Of a DNA stretch of 64,000 nucleotides, positions 1-10,148 are shown piece by piece. The number at the start of each line of letters is the position of its first letter. The first letter of the stretch is position 1. The position numbers and the translations under genes are program-made. This stretch comes from Streptomyces sulphureus DSM 40104 (lineage in GTDB: Bacteria > Actinomycetota > Actinomycetes > Streptomycetales > Streptomycetaceae): assembly GCF_000381025.1 (NCBI RefSeq), contig NZ_KB905818.1, forward strand, positions 248,001 to 312,000. Direction: 5' to 3'. Under the pieces are notes generated by a model. That model saw only the letters and a list, made by a program, of their open reading frames with translations, did no database searches and was not told the DNA's origin.

Positions 1-111
1 CGCACTCTGACTTGTGGCCAGGGCTTCGGCAAGCTGCGACTGGGTCCAGCCGCGGTGCTGACGGGCGTCACGGATCAACTGCCCGATACGTACGAGGTAG
101 TCGTCGGTCAT
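1..111 (-). CDS. N-terminal part of XRE-type HTH / MurA2-like protein (truncated by window edge)
   Basis: Only the first 37 codons are present; the gene runs off the left edge. The start ATG is at 111-109. The readable protein begins MTDDYLVRIGQLIRDARQHR and continues with WTQSQLAEALATSQSA, a classic XRE/Cro helix-turn-helix (residues about 12-37). In Streptomyces this exact N-terminus belongs to a conserved protein in which an HTH precedes a UDP-GlcNAc 1-carboxyvinyltransferase (MurA) domain, next to the aconitase gene; the MurA part is inferred, not seen. A perfect inverted repeat sits 10 bp upstream of the start and could be its operator. It is divergent from the methyltransferase at 265. 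Confidence 0.75.
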   Translation of the reverse strand, partial: MTDDYLVRIGQLIRDARQHRGWTQSQLAEALATSQSA

Positions 112-120
112 ACGTCGACG

Positions 121-140
121 CTATCTCAGTTGTGAGATAG
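121..140. promoter_or_regulatory. Perfect dyad CTATCTCA-N4-TGAGATAG, probable operator
   Basis: Two perfect 8-bp arms (121-128 and 133-140) flank GTTG. The core reads TATCTC-N6-GAGATA. It lies 10 bp before the start codon of the leftward XRE gene and about 125 bp before the rightward methyltransferase, so it is placed to control the XRE gene. The same TATCTC-N6-GAGATA core recurs at 1175-1192 before aconitase. The binding protein is unknown; a MarR-type factor or the XRE protein itself are candidates. Confidence 0.6.
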
Positions 141-264
141 AGGTGAACTTGGGGGGCCGAACGGGTGAGGCGGGCCGGTCCCTCCGGCAAGAACGCGGGG
201 AGCGGAGCCTCCGGTTCCCGGGCGACCGGGTGCCCTCTTCGGCCCGCTCTGAAAGCATCGCCCG

Positions 265-1044
265 ATGTCACATTTCGACGACCTGCTCAGCGAGGGTGCA
301 GCCGTTCCCACGGAGGGCTGGGACTTCTCGTGGTTCCGCGGGCGGGCGACCGAGGAGCGACCCTCCTGGGGTTACGCCGGCCTCCTCGCGGAGCGGATGG
401 CCGCGTCCGAGGCGGCGCTCGACCTGCAGACGGGCGGGGGAGAGGTGCTGGCCGCGCTTCCCGCGGTGCCGCCGGTCCTCGCGGCCACGGAGTCCTGGCC
501 TCCGAACGTCGCGCTCGCCCGACGGAACCTCGCCCGGTTCGACGCCGAGGTGTTCGAGGCGGACGCCGCGGCCGACCTCCCGCTGCCCTCGGGCCGCTTC
601 GACCTCGTGACCGCTCGGCACCCGGTCGTCACGCGCTGGGGGGAGGTGCACCGGGTGCTGCGCCCCGGCGGCACCTGCCTCTCGCAGCAGGTGGGGCCGG
701 GCTCCGTACGGGAGTTGATGGAGTTCATGAGGGAGCGGCCGCCCGAGGGGCACCCGCATCCGGGGCCGGCGGCGACCACGGCGGGCGCGGATGCGGTCGA
801 GGTCTCCCTCGCCGCGGAGGCTGCCGGGCTCGACGTCGTCGACCTGCGGGAGGAGGCGCTCCGGATGGAGTTCCACGACGTGGCGGCCGTCGTCCACTTC
901 CTGCGCAAGGTGGTCTGGATCGTGCCGGACTTCACCGTCGAGCGTTATCGCGAGCGGCTCGCCGTCCTGCACGGGTTCATGGAGCGGCACGGCCCCTTCG
1001 TGGCGTACTCGCGCCGACTGCTCGTCGAGGCGAGGAGGCCGTGA
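265..1044 (+). CDS. Class I SAM-dependent methyltransferase
   Basis: The 259-residue protein has the Rossmann methyltransferase layout: motif I ALDLQTGGGEVL (about 51-62), an acidic end of strand 2 (ATESWPPN, about 74-81), RFDLVTARH (111-119) and the VLRPGGT strand (131-137) typical of UbiE/COQ5-like enzymes. No substrate can be read from the sequence. It sits between two copies of the TATCTC-N6-GAGATA dyad, one beyond the divergent XRE gene start and one before aconitase. Trans-aconitate methyltransferase is a tempting idea because of the aconitase neighbour, but nothing specific to that family was recognised. The ATG has no strong ribosome binding site, so the start is moderately certain. 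Confidence 0.8.
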   Translation: MSHFDDLLSEGAAVPTEGWDFSWFRGRATEERPSWGYAGLLAERMAASEAALDLQTGGGEVLAALPAVPPVLAATESWPPNVALARRNLARFDAEVFEADAAADLPLPSGRFDLVTARHPVVTRWGEVHRVLRPGGTCLSQQVGPGSVRELMEFMRERPPEGHPHPGPAATTAGADAVEVSLAAEAAGLDVVDLREEALRMEFHDVAAVVHFLRKVVWIVPDFTVERYRERLAVLHGFMERHGPFVAYSRRLLVEARRP

Positions 1045-1174
1045 GCCTCCAACCCGGGCCGGTGCGGGGCGTCTTGCCGGGGTGCCCGCGGCGGGGTTTC
1101 GGGTGCGCGTGTGCCAGGTACCGGGGATGGGAGCCGAGGGCAGGCATGACCGTTCCCCGGACGTGTACTAGAGT

Positions 1175-1192
1175 TATCTCGACATCGAGATA
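1175..1192 (+). promoter_or_regulatory. Perfect 18-bp dyad TATCTCGACATCGAGATA upstream of aconitase
   Basis: Perfect 8-bp arms TATCTCGA and TCGAGATA flank CA. The element lies about 145 bp before the aconitase start. In S. coelicolor the MarR-family regulator TamR is reported to bind palindromic sites before aconitase and other citrate-cycle genes and to respond to citrate or trans-aconitate. This dyad is a good candidate for such a site by position and form; the assignment is inference. Confidence 0.6.
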
Positions 1193-1233
1193 TCTGTCGG
1201 AGGCGTACTGCGACTGCCGGGTCGATCGCCACC

Positions 1234-1252
1234 GGGTAAGGCTACCCTAACC
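1234..1252 (+). promoter_or_regulatory. Iron-box-like inverted repeat (candidate DtxR/DmdR1 site)
   Basis: GGTAAGGCT / ACCCTAACC (1235-1252) is an imperfect inverted repeat, matching 7 of 9 positions between arms. It resembles the 19-bp actinobacterial iron box TTAGGTTAGGCTCACCTAA (about 13 of 19 positions in the best alignment I could make by eye). It lies about 86 bp before the aconitase start, where a promoter would be expected. Control of an Fe-S enzyme by an iron regulator is known in Corynebacterium (acn and DtxR); here it is inference. Confidence 0.4.
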
Positions 1253-1337
1253 ACACTGGGCCTGGGTGGTCGATCGAAGGGGCAGTTTCGGCAGGATTGC
1301 GGTGGTACGCGCAATTTCATGCATGAAGGAGACTGTC

Positions 1338-4064
<2,727 letters not shown>

Positions 4065-4070
4065 GCCCGC

Positions 4071-4134
4071 GAGGGCGGTAGTTCCGCCCTCGGCCGTACG
4101 AGGGCCGCATCCTTCGGGGTGCGGCCCTCGTACG
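4071..4134 (+). terminator. Tandem intrinsic terminator after aconitase
   Basis: The first hairpin is GAGGGCGG-N5-CCGCCCTC (4071-4091). It is followed by a 15-bp perfect stem, CGTACGAGGGCCGCA (4095-4109) and its complement (4120-4134), with a 10-nt loop. There is no U-run, which is usual in Streptomyces. The element lies just after the aconitase stop and faces the convergent hmp gene. Confidence 0.8.
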
Positions 4135-4340
4135 TGCCGGGGTGGCGGTGCGGGGTCCGCGGGGGCTCGGCCCTGTCCGCCGTCCGGCCGGGTGGGTGCT
4201 CGGCGAGGCCGGTGCCGCCGTGTGGTCACCGGTGCACGGTCTGTGGAACTCGCCGGCGGCACAGGGGCGTTGCTCCGTCGTGGTGCCGACGGATGGTGCG
4301 GACCGGCGGCGGGGCGCCAGGTGCCGCCCCGCCCTTCGGG

Positions 4341-5534
4341 TCACTCCTCGCCGCGCCAGAGGTCGGGGCCGAAGACCTCGTGGTGGATGTCGGCGGCCCG
4401 TACGCCGGCGGCGAGGAGTTGCCCGCGCGCCCGCCGCATGAAGGGGAGCGGGCCGCACAGGTACGCGGTGGTCCCCTGGGGGACGTCGAGGGCCGCGAGG
4501 TCGGCGTAGCCGGTGCGCTCCGCGGGCCAGTCGGGTCCGGGAACCTCGTACCAGATGTGCGCGTCGGCGTGGGGCAACTCGTCCACGTAACGCTCCAGTT
4601 CGGCGCGGAAGGCGTGGGTGGCCGGGCTGCGGTCGGCGTGTACGACCGTGACGGGCCGCGTGGTGCCCGTACTGGCGAGCCGGCTGAGCATGCCGGTGAG
4701 CGGGGTGCAGCCGATCCCCGCCGAGGCGAGCAGGAGCGGCGCGTCGCCCTCCTCCAGGACGGAGTCGCCGAAGGGCGCGCTCACGCGGAGGACGTCCCCG
4801 GTGGCGACGTGGTCGTGAAGGTGCGTGGAGACCTCGCCCGCCGGCTCGTCGGCGAGGCACTTGACGGCGAAGTGCAGGCTGCCGTCGGCCCCGGGCGCCG
4901 AGACCAGGCTGTACTGCCTGATCTGCCGGGCCCCATCGGGGAGTTGGACCTGCACGGAGACGTACTGGCCGGGCCTGGCCGCTGCGGGGGCGCTGCCGTC
5001 CGAGGGGCGGACGGTGAAGACGGCGACCGTCTCCGTCTCGGAGCGCCGTGCCACCACGATGTGGTCGCGGAGCACGGTCTCGGGGGTGGTGCCGGACTCC
5101 GCGTAGAGGCGCGACTCCATGGCGATGAGGGAGTCGGCCATGAGCCAGTACACCTCGGTCCAGGCCTCGGCCACCTCGTCGGTGACGGCGTCGCCGAGCA
5201 CTTCGGCGAGGGCGGCGAAGAGGTGTGTGTACACGATCTCGTACTGCGCGGGCGCGATGCCGAGCGAGGCGTGCTTGTGCGCGATGCGCGAAAGGAGCGC
5301 CTCCGGGGTGGAGTCGGGGTGGCGGAGGAGGGCGGTGGCGAAGGCGACTATCGAACCGGCGAGCGCCTGCTGCTGCTCGCCCGTCGCCTGGTTGCCCCGG
5401 TTGAAGAGGTCGCGCAGCAGCTCGGGGTGGGCGGCGAAGAGCTTGCGGTAGAAGAGCGGGGCGACGTCGCCTATGGCGGCGCCCACCGCGGGGAGGGTGG
5501 CGCGGACGGTCTCGGTGGATTTCGGTGAGAGCAC
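4341..5534 (-). CDS. hmp: Flavohaemoglobin, nitric oxide dioxygenase
   Basis: This 397-residue cytoplasmic enzyme oxidises NO to nitrate using haem, FAD and NAD(P)H. The globin domain (about 1-140) shows distal Y29 (FYRKLF), Q53 and proximal H88 in HKHASLGI. The ferredoxin-reductase-like half has RQYSLVSAP (about 206) for FAD, SAGIGCTPLTGML for the nicotinamide nucleotide and YLCGPLPFM near the end. The start is GTG at 5534, preceded by GAGG. It lies 102 bp downstream of, and in the same direction as, the NsrR repressor gene, the normal partner for NO-induced expression. Confidence 0.95.
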   Translation of the reverse strand: MLSPKSTETVRATLPAVGAAIGDVAPLFYRKLFAAHPELLRDLFNRGNQATGEQQQALAGSIVAFATALLRHPDSTPEALLSRIAHKHASLGIAPAQYEIVYTHLFAALAEVLGDAVTDEVAEAWTEVYWLMADSLIAMESRLYAESGTTPETVLRDHIVVARRSETETVAVFTVRPSDGSAPAAARPGQYVSVQVQLPDGARQIRQYSLVSAPGADGSLHFAVKCLADEPAGEVSTHLHDHVATGDVLRVSAPFGDSVLEEGDAPLLLASAGIGCTPLTGMLSRLASTGTTRPVTVVHADRSPATHAFRAELERYVDELPHADAHIWYEVPGPDWPAERTGYADLAALDVPQGTTAYLCGPLPFMRRARGQLLAAGVRAADIHHEVFGPDLWRGEE

Positions 5535-5636
5535 GAGGACCTCAAATCAGAGTCTTGGATTCTTCTTTTAGCGGTCGGTCGGTCGGGCGTGGGGTCGGGG
5601 TGCGGTCCGCCGTGCGGGTGCGGTGTGCCCGAACCT

Positions 5637-6077
5637 TCAGCTTGGCGAGCGGAGCGGAAGGCCGAGGAGCACGGGTCCGGTCGGAGCGGCTACGAGCTCC
5701 TCGATCGTGAGGGGGTCGAGCGCGGCGAAGAACGCGTCCTGGGCGCCGCGCAGCGCCGACCGGAGCCGGCAGGCGGAGCGCAGCGGGCAGGGCGGGTCGT
5801 CCTCGCAGCCGACGACGTCGCCCTGGCCCTCCAGTTGGCGGACGAGCCGGCCGAGCGAGCCGGTCCGCCCGACCTGGGTGAGGCTGAGCCCCCCGCCTCT
5901 GCCGCGTCGGGCCTCGATGACGCCGAGGTGCCGGAGGCGGGTGACGACCTTCGCCGCGTGGGTGTAGGGGACGGCGACGGCCTCGGCCACCTCCCGGGTG
6001 GTCGACTCGTCTCCGTCCGCCACGGCGAGGCGCATCAGGATGCGCAGTGCCATGTCGGTGCTCTTCGTCAGGCGCAC
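5637..6077 (-). CDS. nsrR: NsrR, Rrf2-family NO-sensing repressor with 4Fe-4S cluster
   Basis: This 146-residue Rrf2 protein has a winged HTH at the N-terminus (VAVPYTHAAKVVTRLRHLGV). The cluster ligands seen in S. coelicolor NsrR are all present: D8 in KSTDMALRI and three cysteines spaced 6 and 6, C91, C97 and C103 (GCEDDPPCPLRSAC). This D plus three-C pattern separates NsrR from IscR. The gene precedes hmp on the same strand, so it probably represses hmp and itself; NO destroys the cluster and relieves repression. A 27-bp dyad lies 14 bp before its start. Confidence 0.95.
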   Translation of the reverse strand: MRLTKSTDMALRILMRLAVADGDESTTREVAEAVAVPYTHAAKVVTRLRHLGVIEARRGRGGGLSLTQVGRTGSLGRLVRQLEGQGDVVGCEDDPPCPLRSACRLRSALRGAQDAFFAALDPLTIEELVAAPTGPVLLGLPLRSPS

Positions 6078-6090
6078 AAGAACAACCTAT

Positions 6091-6117
6091 CTAATGCGAT
6101 TTCTGGACTCGCATTAG
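6091..6117 (-). promoter_or_regulatory. Dyad upstream of nsrR, candidate NsrR operator
   Basis: CTAATGCGA (6091-6099) and TCGCATTAG (6109-6117) are perfect 9-bp arms around 9 nt; 11 of 13 positions pair about a central base. It lies 14 bp before the nsrR start, where autorepression would act. ATGC/GCAT half-sites occur in known NsrR sites, but the arm spacing here is wider than the classic 11-1-11 consensus. Confidence 0.55.
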
Positions 6118-6140
6118 GGGGTGGTCCACCGCACGCCGAA

Positions 6141-6167
6141 GGGCGGCGCCCCAAGGGGACGCCGCCC
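6141..6167 (-). terminator. Intrinsic terminator of the GH92 gene
   Basis: GGGCGGCG (6141-6148) pairs with CGCCGCCC (6160-6167). An inner CCCC-AA-GGGG makes the hairpin nearly continuous. It begins 10 bp beyond the GH92 stop codon on the minus strand and separates that gene from nsrR. Confidence 0.7.
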
Positions 6168-6177
6168 TCCGGTACGG

Positions 6178-9100
6178 TCAGCCGAGGAGTTCGACCTCGG
6201 CGAGGGTTCGGCCGCCGCCCGTGGGGACGAGGCGGTAGCGCTTGTGCTCTGCCCCGTGCGGCAGGGTGAAGGCGCGGGTCTGGTGGTCCCAGGCGAACGA
6301 CTCGTGCTCGCGCCGGTCGACCGTCGTCCACTCCTTCCCGTCGTCCGAGCCCTGGAGCACCCAGCCGTCCGGAGCCTTGCCGGCGTCGGACGAGGTGAGC
6401 GTGTACGAGTCCACCTCGGCGCCGTCGGCGACGCGCATCGGCGTCCCGTCGAGCCGGCCCGACGACTTCGAGGTGTCGTCGAGGAGGGGGCCGCCGTCCG
6501 GCTTGGTGACGTCGGCGCGCGGCTTCGGTACCTCGTCGCCCTTGGTGAGCGAGGTGGGTCCGGCGTTCTTGCCCGTGCCCCAGCGCGAGGGCTTCGCGCC
6601 CATGTCGAACTCCAACTTGCCGCCGCGCGCGAGGAGATCGTGCGGGAGCGCCGTCGAGCTCCACTTCTTTCCGTTGACCTTCAGGCCCTGTACGTAGACG
6701 TTCTTCGCGCTGTTCTTCGGCGCCTCGACGACGAGGTCGCGGCCGTTCTCGAGGTGGACGGTCGCCTTGGTGAAGAGCGGTGAGCCGACGGCGTACTCGG
6801 GCTCACCCATGACGAGCGGATAGAAGCCGAGCGCGGAGAAGAGGTGCCAGGCGGACATCTCGCCGTTGTCCTCGTCCCCCGCGTATCCCTGGCCGATCTC
6901 GCTGCCCAGGTAGAGACGGGAGAGGGCCTCGCGGACCTTCTCCTGGGTCTTCCACGGCTTGCCCGCCGCGTTGTAGGTGTAGGCGATGTGGTGCGCCGGC
7001 TGGTTGCTGTGCGCGTACATGCCCATGCGGACGTCGCGGGCCTCGGTCATCTCGTGGATGATGCCCTCGTAGGAGCCGGAGTACTTCTCCTCGCCCGTCT
7101 CCGGGGTGCGGAAGTACTCGTCGAGCTTGTTCGCGAGTCCTTCCCGGCCGCCGTAGAGGTTGGCGAGGCCGCGCGTGTCCTGCGGTGCGGTGAACGCGAA
7201 GTTCCAGCCGTTGGTCTCCGTGTAGTCGTAGCCCCACACGCGCGGGTCGTACTCGTCGGGGGAGAGGCGCCACTCGCCCTTCGCGTCGCGTCCCTGGAAG
7301 AACCCGACGCGCTCGTCGAAGAGTTCGACGTAGTTCTGCGCACGGTTGCGGAAGTAGCGGGACTCCTCCAGGTACCGCTTCTTGCCGGTCTTCTCGTGGA
7401 GCGCCTTGCCCATACGGGCGATACCGGCGTCGTTGAGGTAGCCCTCCAGCGCCCAGGACATGCCCTCGCCCGTCTCCGTCGAGGTGTAGCCGAGGAACGG
7501 CGAGGTCTCCATGCCCTTGCGGCCGACGCCGGAGTCGGGCGGTGCGACGGTGGCGTTCTTCAGGGCTGCCTCGTACGCCGCCTCGGCGTCGAAGTCGACG
7601 CCCTTGGCGTACGCGTCGGCGAAGGCGACGTCGGAGCTGGTGCCGGTCATCAGGTCGGCGTAGCCGGGCGAGGACCAGCGGGAGATCCAGCCGCCGTCCT
7701 TGTACTGCTGGACGAAGCCGTCGACCATGCGCCCGGCGCGCTTGGGCGTGAGCAGCGAGTAGGCGGGCCAGGTGGTGCGGTAGGTGTCCCAGAAGCCGTT
7801 GTTGACGTAGACCTCGCCGTCGACGATCTTCGAACCCGTCTCGGTGGGCGTGTCCGGCTTCTCCGCCTTGGCGAACGGGCTCGCGTACTGCGAGCGCGAA
7901 CCGACCTTCTCGAAGCCGGAGTTGGGGTAGAGGTAGAGCCGGTAGAGGTTGGAGTAGAGGGTGGTGAGCTGGTCCTCGGTGGCGCCCTCGACCTCGACGC
8001 GGCCGAGGATGTCGTCCCACTCCTGCTGCGCCTTGTGCGCGGTCCCGCGCAGCGTCGCGGAGGCGGGGAGCTCGTCGTGGAGGTTCGCCTTCGCCTGCTC
8101 GACGCTGATGAGGGAGGTGGCGATGCGCATGGTGACGGTCCGGTCGGCGCCCGCGTCGAAGCGCAGGTACCCGGCGTCGGGGCTGCCGCCTCCCTTGAGC
8201 GAACCGCCGCCCGTCGTGGGGGAGTCGAAGACGGCGTAGACGAACATCCGGGTGGCGCCGGTGGAGAGGCCGCTCTTCACGTCGGAGTAGCCGGTGACGA
8301 CGCCGCGTTCGGTGTCGAGGGTGAGGCCGCTGCGGTCGTCGACGTTGTCGAAGATCAGCGAGGCGTCGCCCGCGGGGAAGCGGAAGCGCATCATCGCGCC
8401 GTGGTCGGTCGGGGCGACGTCGGAGCGCAGGCCGTTCTCGAAGGTGACGCCGTAGTGGTGCGGTCCGGCTTTCTCCTTCTCGTGGCGGAAGGGGAGCGCC
8501 CGCTTCTCGGGATCGGCCGGCGGTGCGCCGCTCTCCGCGCTCGGCATGACCTGGAACGTCTGGCGGTCGCCCATCCACGGGCTCGGCTCGTGGCTGGCGC
8601 CGAACGCCTGGAGGCTGGGCAGGTTGTCGTCGTTGTTGCCTGCCGCGTACTCGTAGAGCCAGTCGGTCGAGTCGGCCTTGGTGACCGGCGTCCAGAAGTT
8701 GAAGCCGTTGGGGACGGCCGTCGCCGGGATGTTGTTGCCGCGCGAGAACGAGCCGCTGGAGTTGGTGCCGCGGGTGGTGACGACGTGGTCGCTCGGGTGC
8801 TTCTTGGTCTGCGCCGGAGGCTCCGGCGCGAGCGCGATGTCGTCGACCCAGCCGCCGAACTCCGCCGTGCCCTTGGGCGAGTCGTACGCCACCAGGACGC
8901 GCTCGACGGTCTTGCCGGCCGCCACCTGGCCGAGGGCGGCCTCCTTGTGGTTCCACTGGTTGACGTAGAGCGTCTTCGACTTCGCCTGCCCGCGCGGGCT
9001 GAGCCCGGCGCCGTGCTGGTCGGTCGCGCCGAGCTCGCTGAGGTAGGTGCCGTCGGTGAAGGCGAGGTCGACGGCGGCGTGGGTGGCGGGGTAGCGCCCG

Positions 9101-9597
9101 TCCCGCTCCGGCATCTCGGGGAAGAGGCGGTAGCTGAGGACGGTGCGCGGGGTGACGCGTACGCGGGTGTCGAAGACCTTGTTGTAGGCCCAACCGCGTT
9201 TGGCCGCCGTGTGGTTGCCTGCGTAGCGCAGTGCGTGCTTGCCGGTGAAGCCGGCGCCGGTCTTGGCGGTGGGGGACTCGCTGGGCCCGTCGCCGACGCG
9301 GGTGTGCATCGGACCGCTGAGGCCGCCGGTGCGCGGGGTGCCGTCGGGGCCCTCCTCCGGGGTGTCGCGCCAGTCGGGCGCGGGGTCGTCGGCCTCGAAC
9401 GACGAGTGGAATCGGGTGGGTTGGTTCTGCGGCTCCGGCGCCGCAACGGCGGCGGTGCCCTGCGTGGTGAGCGCGACGGCCGCGACGGCGAGGAGCGCCA
9501 CCGCGCGAAGTGGCCGCCGGGGGCCTGCGGCCCCTGTGCGGCGGTGGCGGAGGGGGATCGGGCTTCGGGGGCGTGGCGTTGTGGGTCTGAGTCGCAC
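6178..9597 (-). CDS. Secreted GH92 family glycosidase (alpha-mannosidase type)
   Basis: The 1139-residue protein starts with an arginine-rich Sec signal (hydrophobic LRAVALLAVAAVALTTQ then AVAAPE, cut near residue 52). A beta-sandwich region follows, then a GH92 catalytic barrel: GYADLMTGTSSDVAFADA, GMSWALEGYLNDAGIARM, a WGYDYTETNGWNF stretch, EGIIHEMTEARDVRMG (about 843-858, with the HEM glutamate expected as acid) and GDEDNGEMSAWHLFSALG (about 907). The last ~80 residues (YTLTSSDAGKAPDGWVLQGS onward) look like an F5/8-type carbohydrate-binding domain. GH92 enzymes are calcium-dependent exo-alpha-mannosidases; the exact linkage cannot be read here. A perfect LacI-type palindrome lies just upstream. 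It is divergent from the ngc sugar-uptake operon. Confidence 0.92.
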   Translation of the reverse strand: MRLRPTTPRPRSPIPLRHRRTGAAGPRRPLRAVALLAVAAVALTTQGTAAVAAPEPQNQPTRFHSSFEADDPAPDWRDTPEEGPDGTPRTGGLSGPMHTRVGDGPSESPTAKTGAGFTGKHALRYAGNHTAAKRGWAYNKVFDTRVRVTPRTVLSYRLFPEMPERDGRYPATHAAVDLAFTDGTYLSELGATDQHGAGLSPRGQAKSKTLYVNQWNHKEAALGQVAAGKTVERVLVAYDSPKGTAEFGGWVDDIALAPEPPAQTKKHPSDHVVTTRGTNSSGSFSRGNNIPATAVPNGFNFWTPVTKADSTDWLYEYAAGNNDDNLPSLQAFGASHEPSPWMGDRQTFQVMPSAESGAPPADPEKRALPFRHEKEKAGPHHYGVTFENGLRSDVAPTDHGAMMRFRFPAGDASLIFDNVDDRSGLTLDTERGVVTGYSDVKSGLSTGATRMFVYAVFDSPTTGGGSLKGGGSPDAGYLRFDAGADRTVTMRIATSLISVEQAKANLHDELPASATLRGTAHKAQQEWDDILGRVEVEGATEDQLTTLYSNLYRLYLYPNSGFEKVGSRSQYASPFAKAEKPDTPTETGSKIVDGEVYVNNGFWDTYRTTWPAYSLLTPKRAGRMVDGFVQQYKDGGWISRWSSPGYADLMTGTSSDVAFADAYAKGVDFDAEAAYEAALKNATVAPPDSGVGRKGMETSPFLGYTSTETGEGMSWALEGYLNDAGIARMGKALHEKTGKKRYLEESRYFRNRAQNYVELFDERVGFFQGRDAKGEWRLSPDEYDPRVWGYDYTETNGWNFAFTAPQDTRGLANLYGGREGLANKLDEYFRTPETGEEKYSGSYEGIIHEMTEARDVRMGMYAHSNQPAHHIAYTYNAAGKPWKTQEKVREALSRLYLGSEIGQGYAGDEDNGEMSAWHLFSALGFYPLVMGEPEYAVGSPLFTKATVHLENGRDLVVEAPKNSAKNVYVQGLKVNGKKWSSTALPHDLLARGGKLEFDMGAKPSRWGTGKNAGPTSLTKGDEVPKPRADVTKPDGGPLLDDTSKSSGRLDGTPMRVADGAEVDSYTLTSSDAGKAPDGWVLQGSDDGKEWTTVDRREHESFAWDHQTRAFTLPHGAEHKRYRLVPTGGGRTLAEVELLG

Positions 9598-9616
9598 GCG
9601 AGCCTCTCAAGATGTC

Positions 9617-9630
9617 CGACAACGTTGTCA
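9617..9630 (-). promoter_or_regulatory. LacI-type operator before the GH92 gene
   Basis: GACAACGTTGTC is a perfect 12-bp palindrome with central CG (9618-9629), about 20 bp upstream of the GH92 start codon. The central-CG palindrome is the usual form of LacI/GalR-family operators. No LacI gene lies in the window, so the regulator is encoded elsewhere. Confidence 0.6.
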
Positions 9631-9917
9631 GTTGGGGGAGCGCAACGCCCAAGTAACGTGCGTCGCGGTGAGGTTGTCAAGGTGTCCTACCGCGCGCGCG
9701 GTACCGGGGTTGCGTGGCGCGTGGAAGCTCTCCAGGATGCGTGGCACCACTTCTGTGGCGGCACGGTACGGGGTGGAGGGAGAGTGTGTGCGGGACCTGT
9801 GCCGGCTCCGCGAACACCCCGCGGACGAGGGGAAGTTCGCTTTTTCGGGCAGCGCAGGTCTCAACTCGGGAAAGAGTGCCGGGCAATCAGGCATTCGATC
9901 TTGCCGGAGTGGAGCAG

Positions 9918-9933
9918 AGTGGACTATACCTGT
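9918..9933 (+). promoter_or_regulatory. DasR-box-like site upstream of ngcE
   Basis: AGTGGACTATACCTGT matches the DasR consensus AGTGGTCTAGACCACT at 12 of 16 positions and the second site in this window (13699-13714) at 14 of 16. It lies 215 bp before ngcE. DasR is the GntR-family repressor of chitin and N-acetylglucosamine uptake in Streptomyces, and NgcEFG transports those sugars, so the site makes biological sense. Identified by eye. Confidence 0.55.
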
Positions 9934-10148
9934 CCGCACCCCGGACGGGCCCGCGCGGACCGCACGGCCGCCCGTAGGGGCGCACCACGAGGCCACTGCA
10001 CGACCTGCACCATCCGTACGAGGACGCACGGGACGGCACCTGCACCGCCCGCGCCCCAACTGACCCGCGGTGTCGGGCCCTTCGCCGGTGGGCGATCGAC
10101 GGGAGACCGGTACACCGCCTGAGTCCTACAGAAGGCGAGGACTTGAGC

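Larger units (their letters stand above)
9598..10148. other. Divergent intergenic region between GH92 gene and ngcE
   Basis: About 550 bp with no credible gene. It holds a LacI-type palindrome near the GH92 start (9618-9629), a 16-bp palindrome TACCGCGCGCGCGGTA (9688-9703) of unknown role, and a DasR-box-like sequence (9918-9933) on the ngcE side. A GTTGTC half-site also occurs near 9672. Otherwise nothing recognised. Confidence 0.7.

Noticed and set aside
1147..1250. 34-codon ATG frame overlapping the aconitase operators
   Set aside because: No ribosome binding site, and it runs through the palindromes; better explained as promoter DNA.
5535..5636. NsrR site immediately before hmp
   Set aside because: Only AATC/GATT arms around 9 nt are present; they do not match the nsrR upstream dyad or the known consensus well enough.
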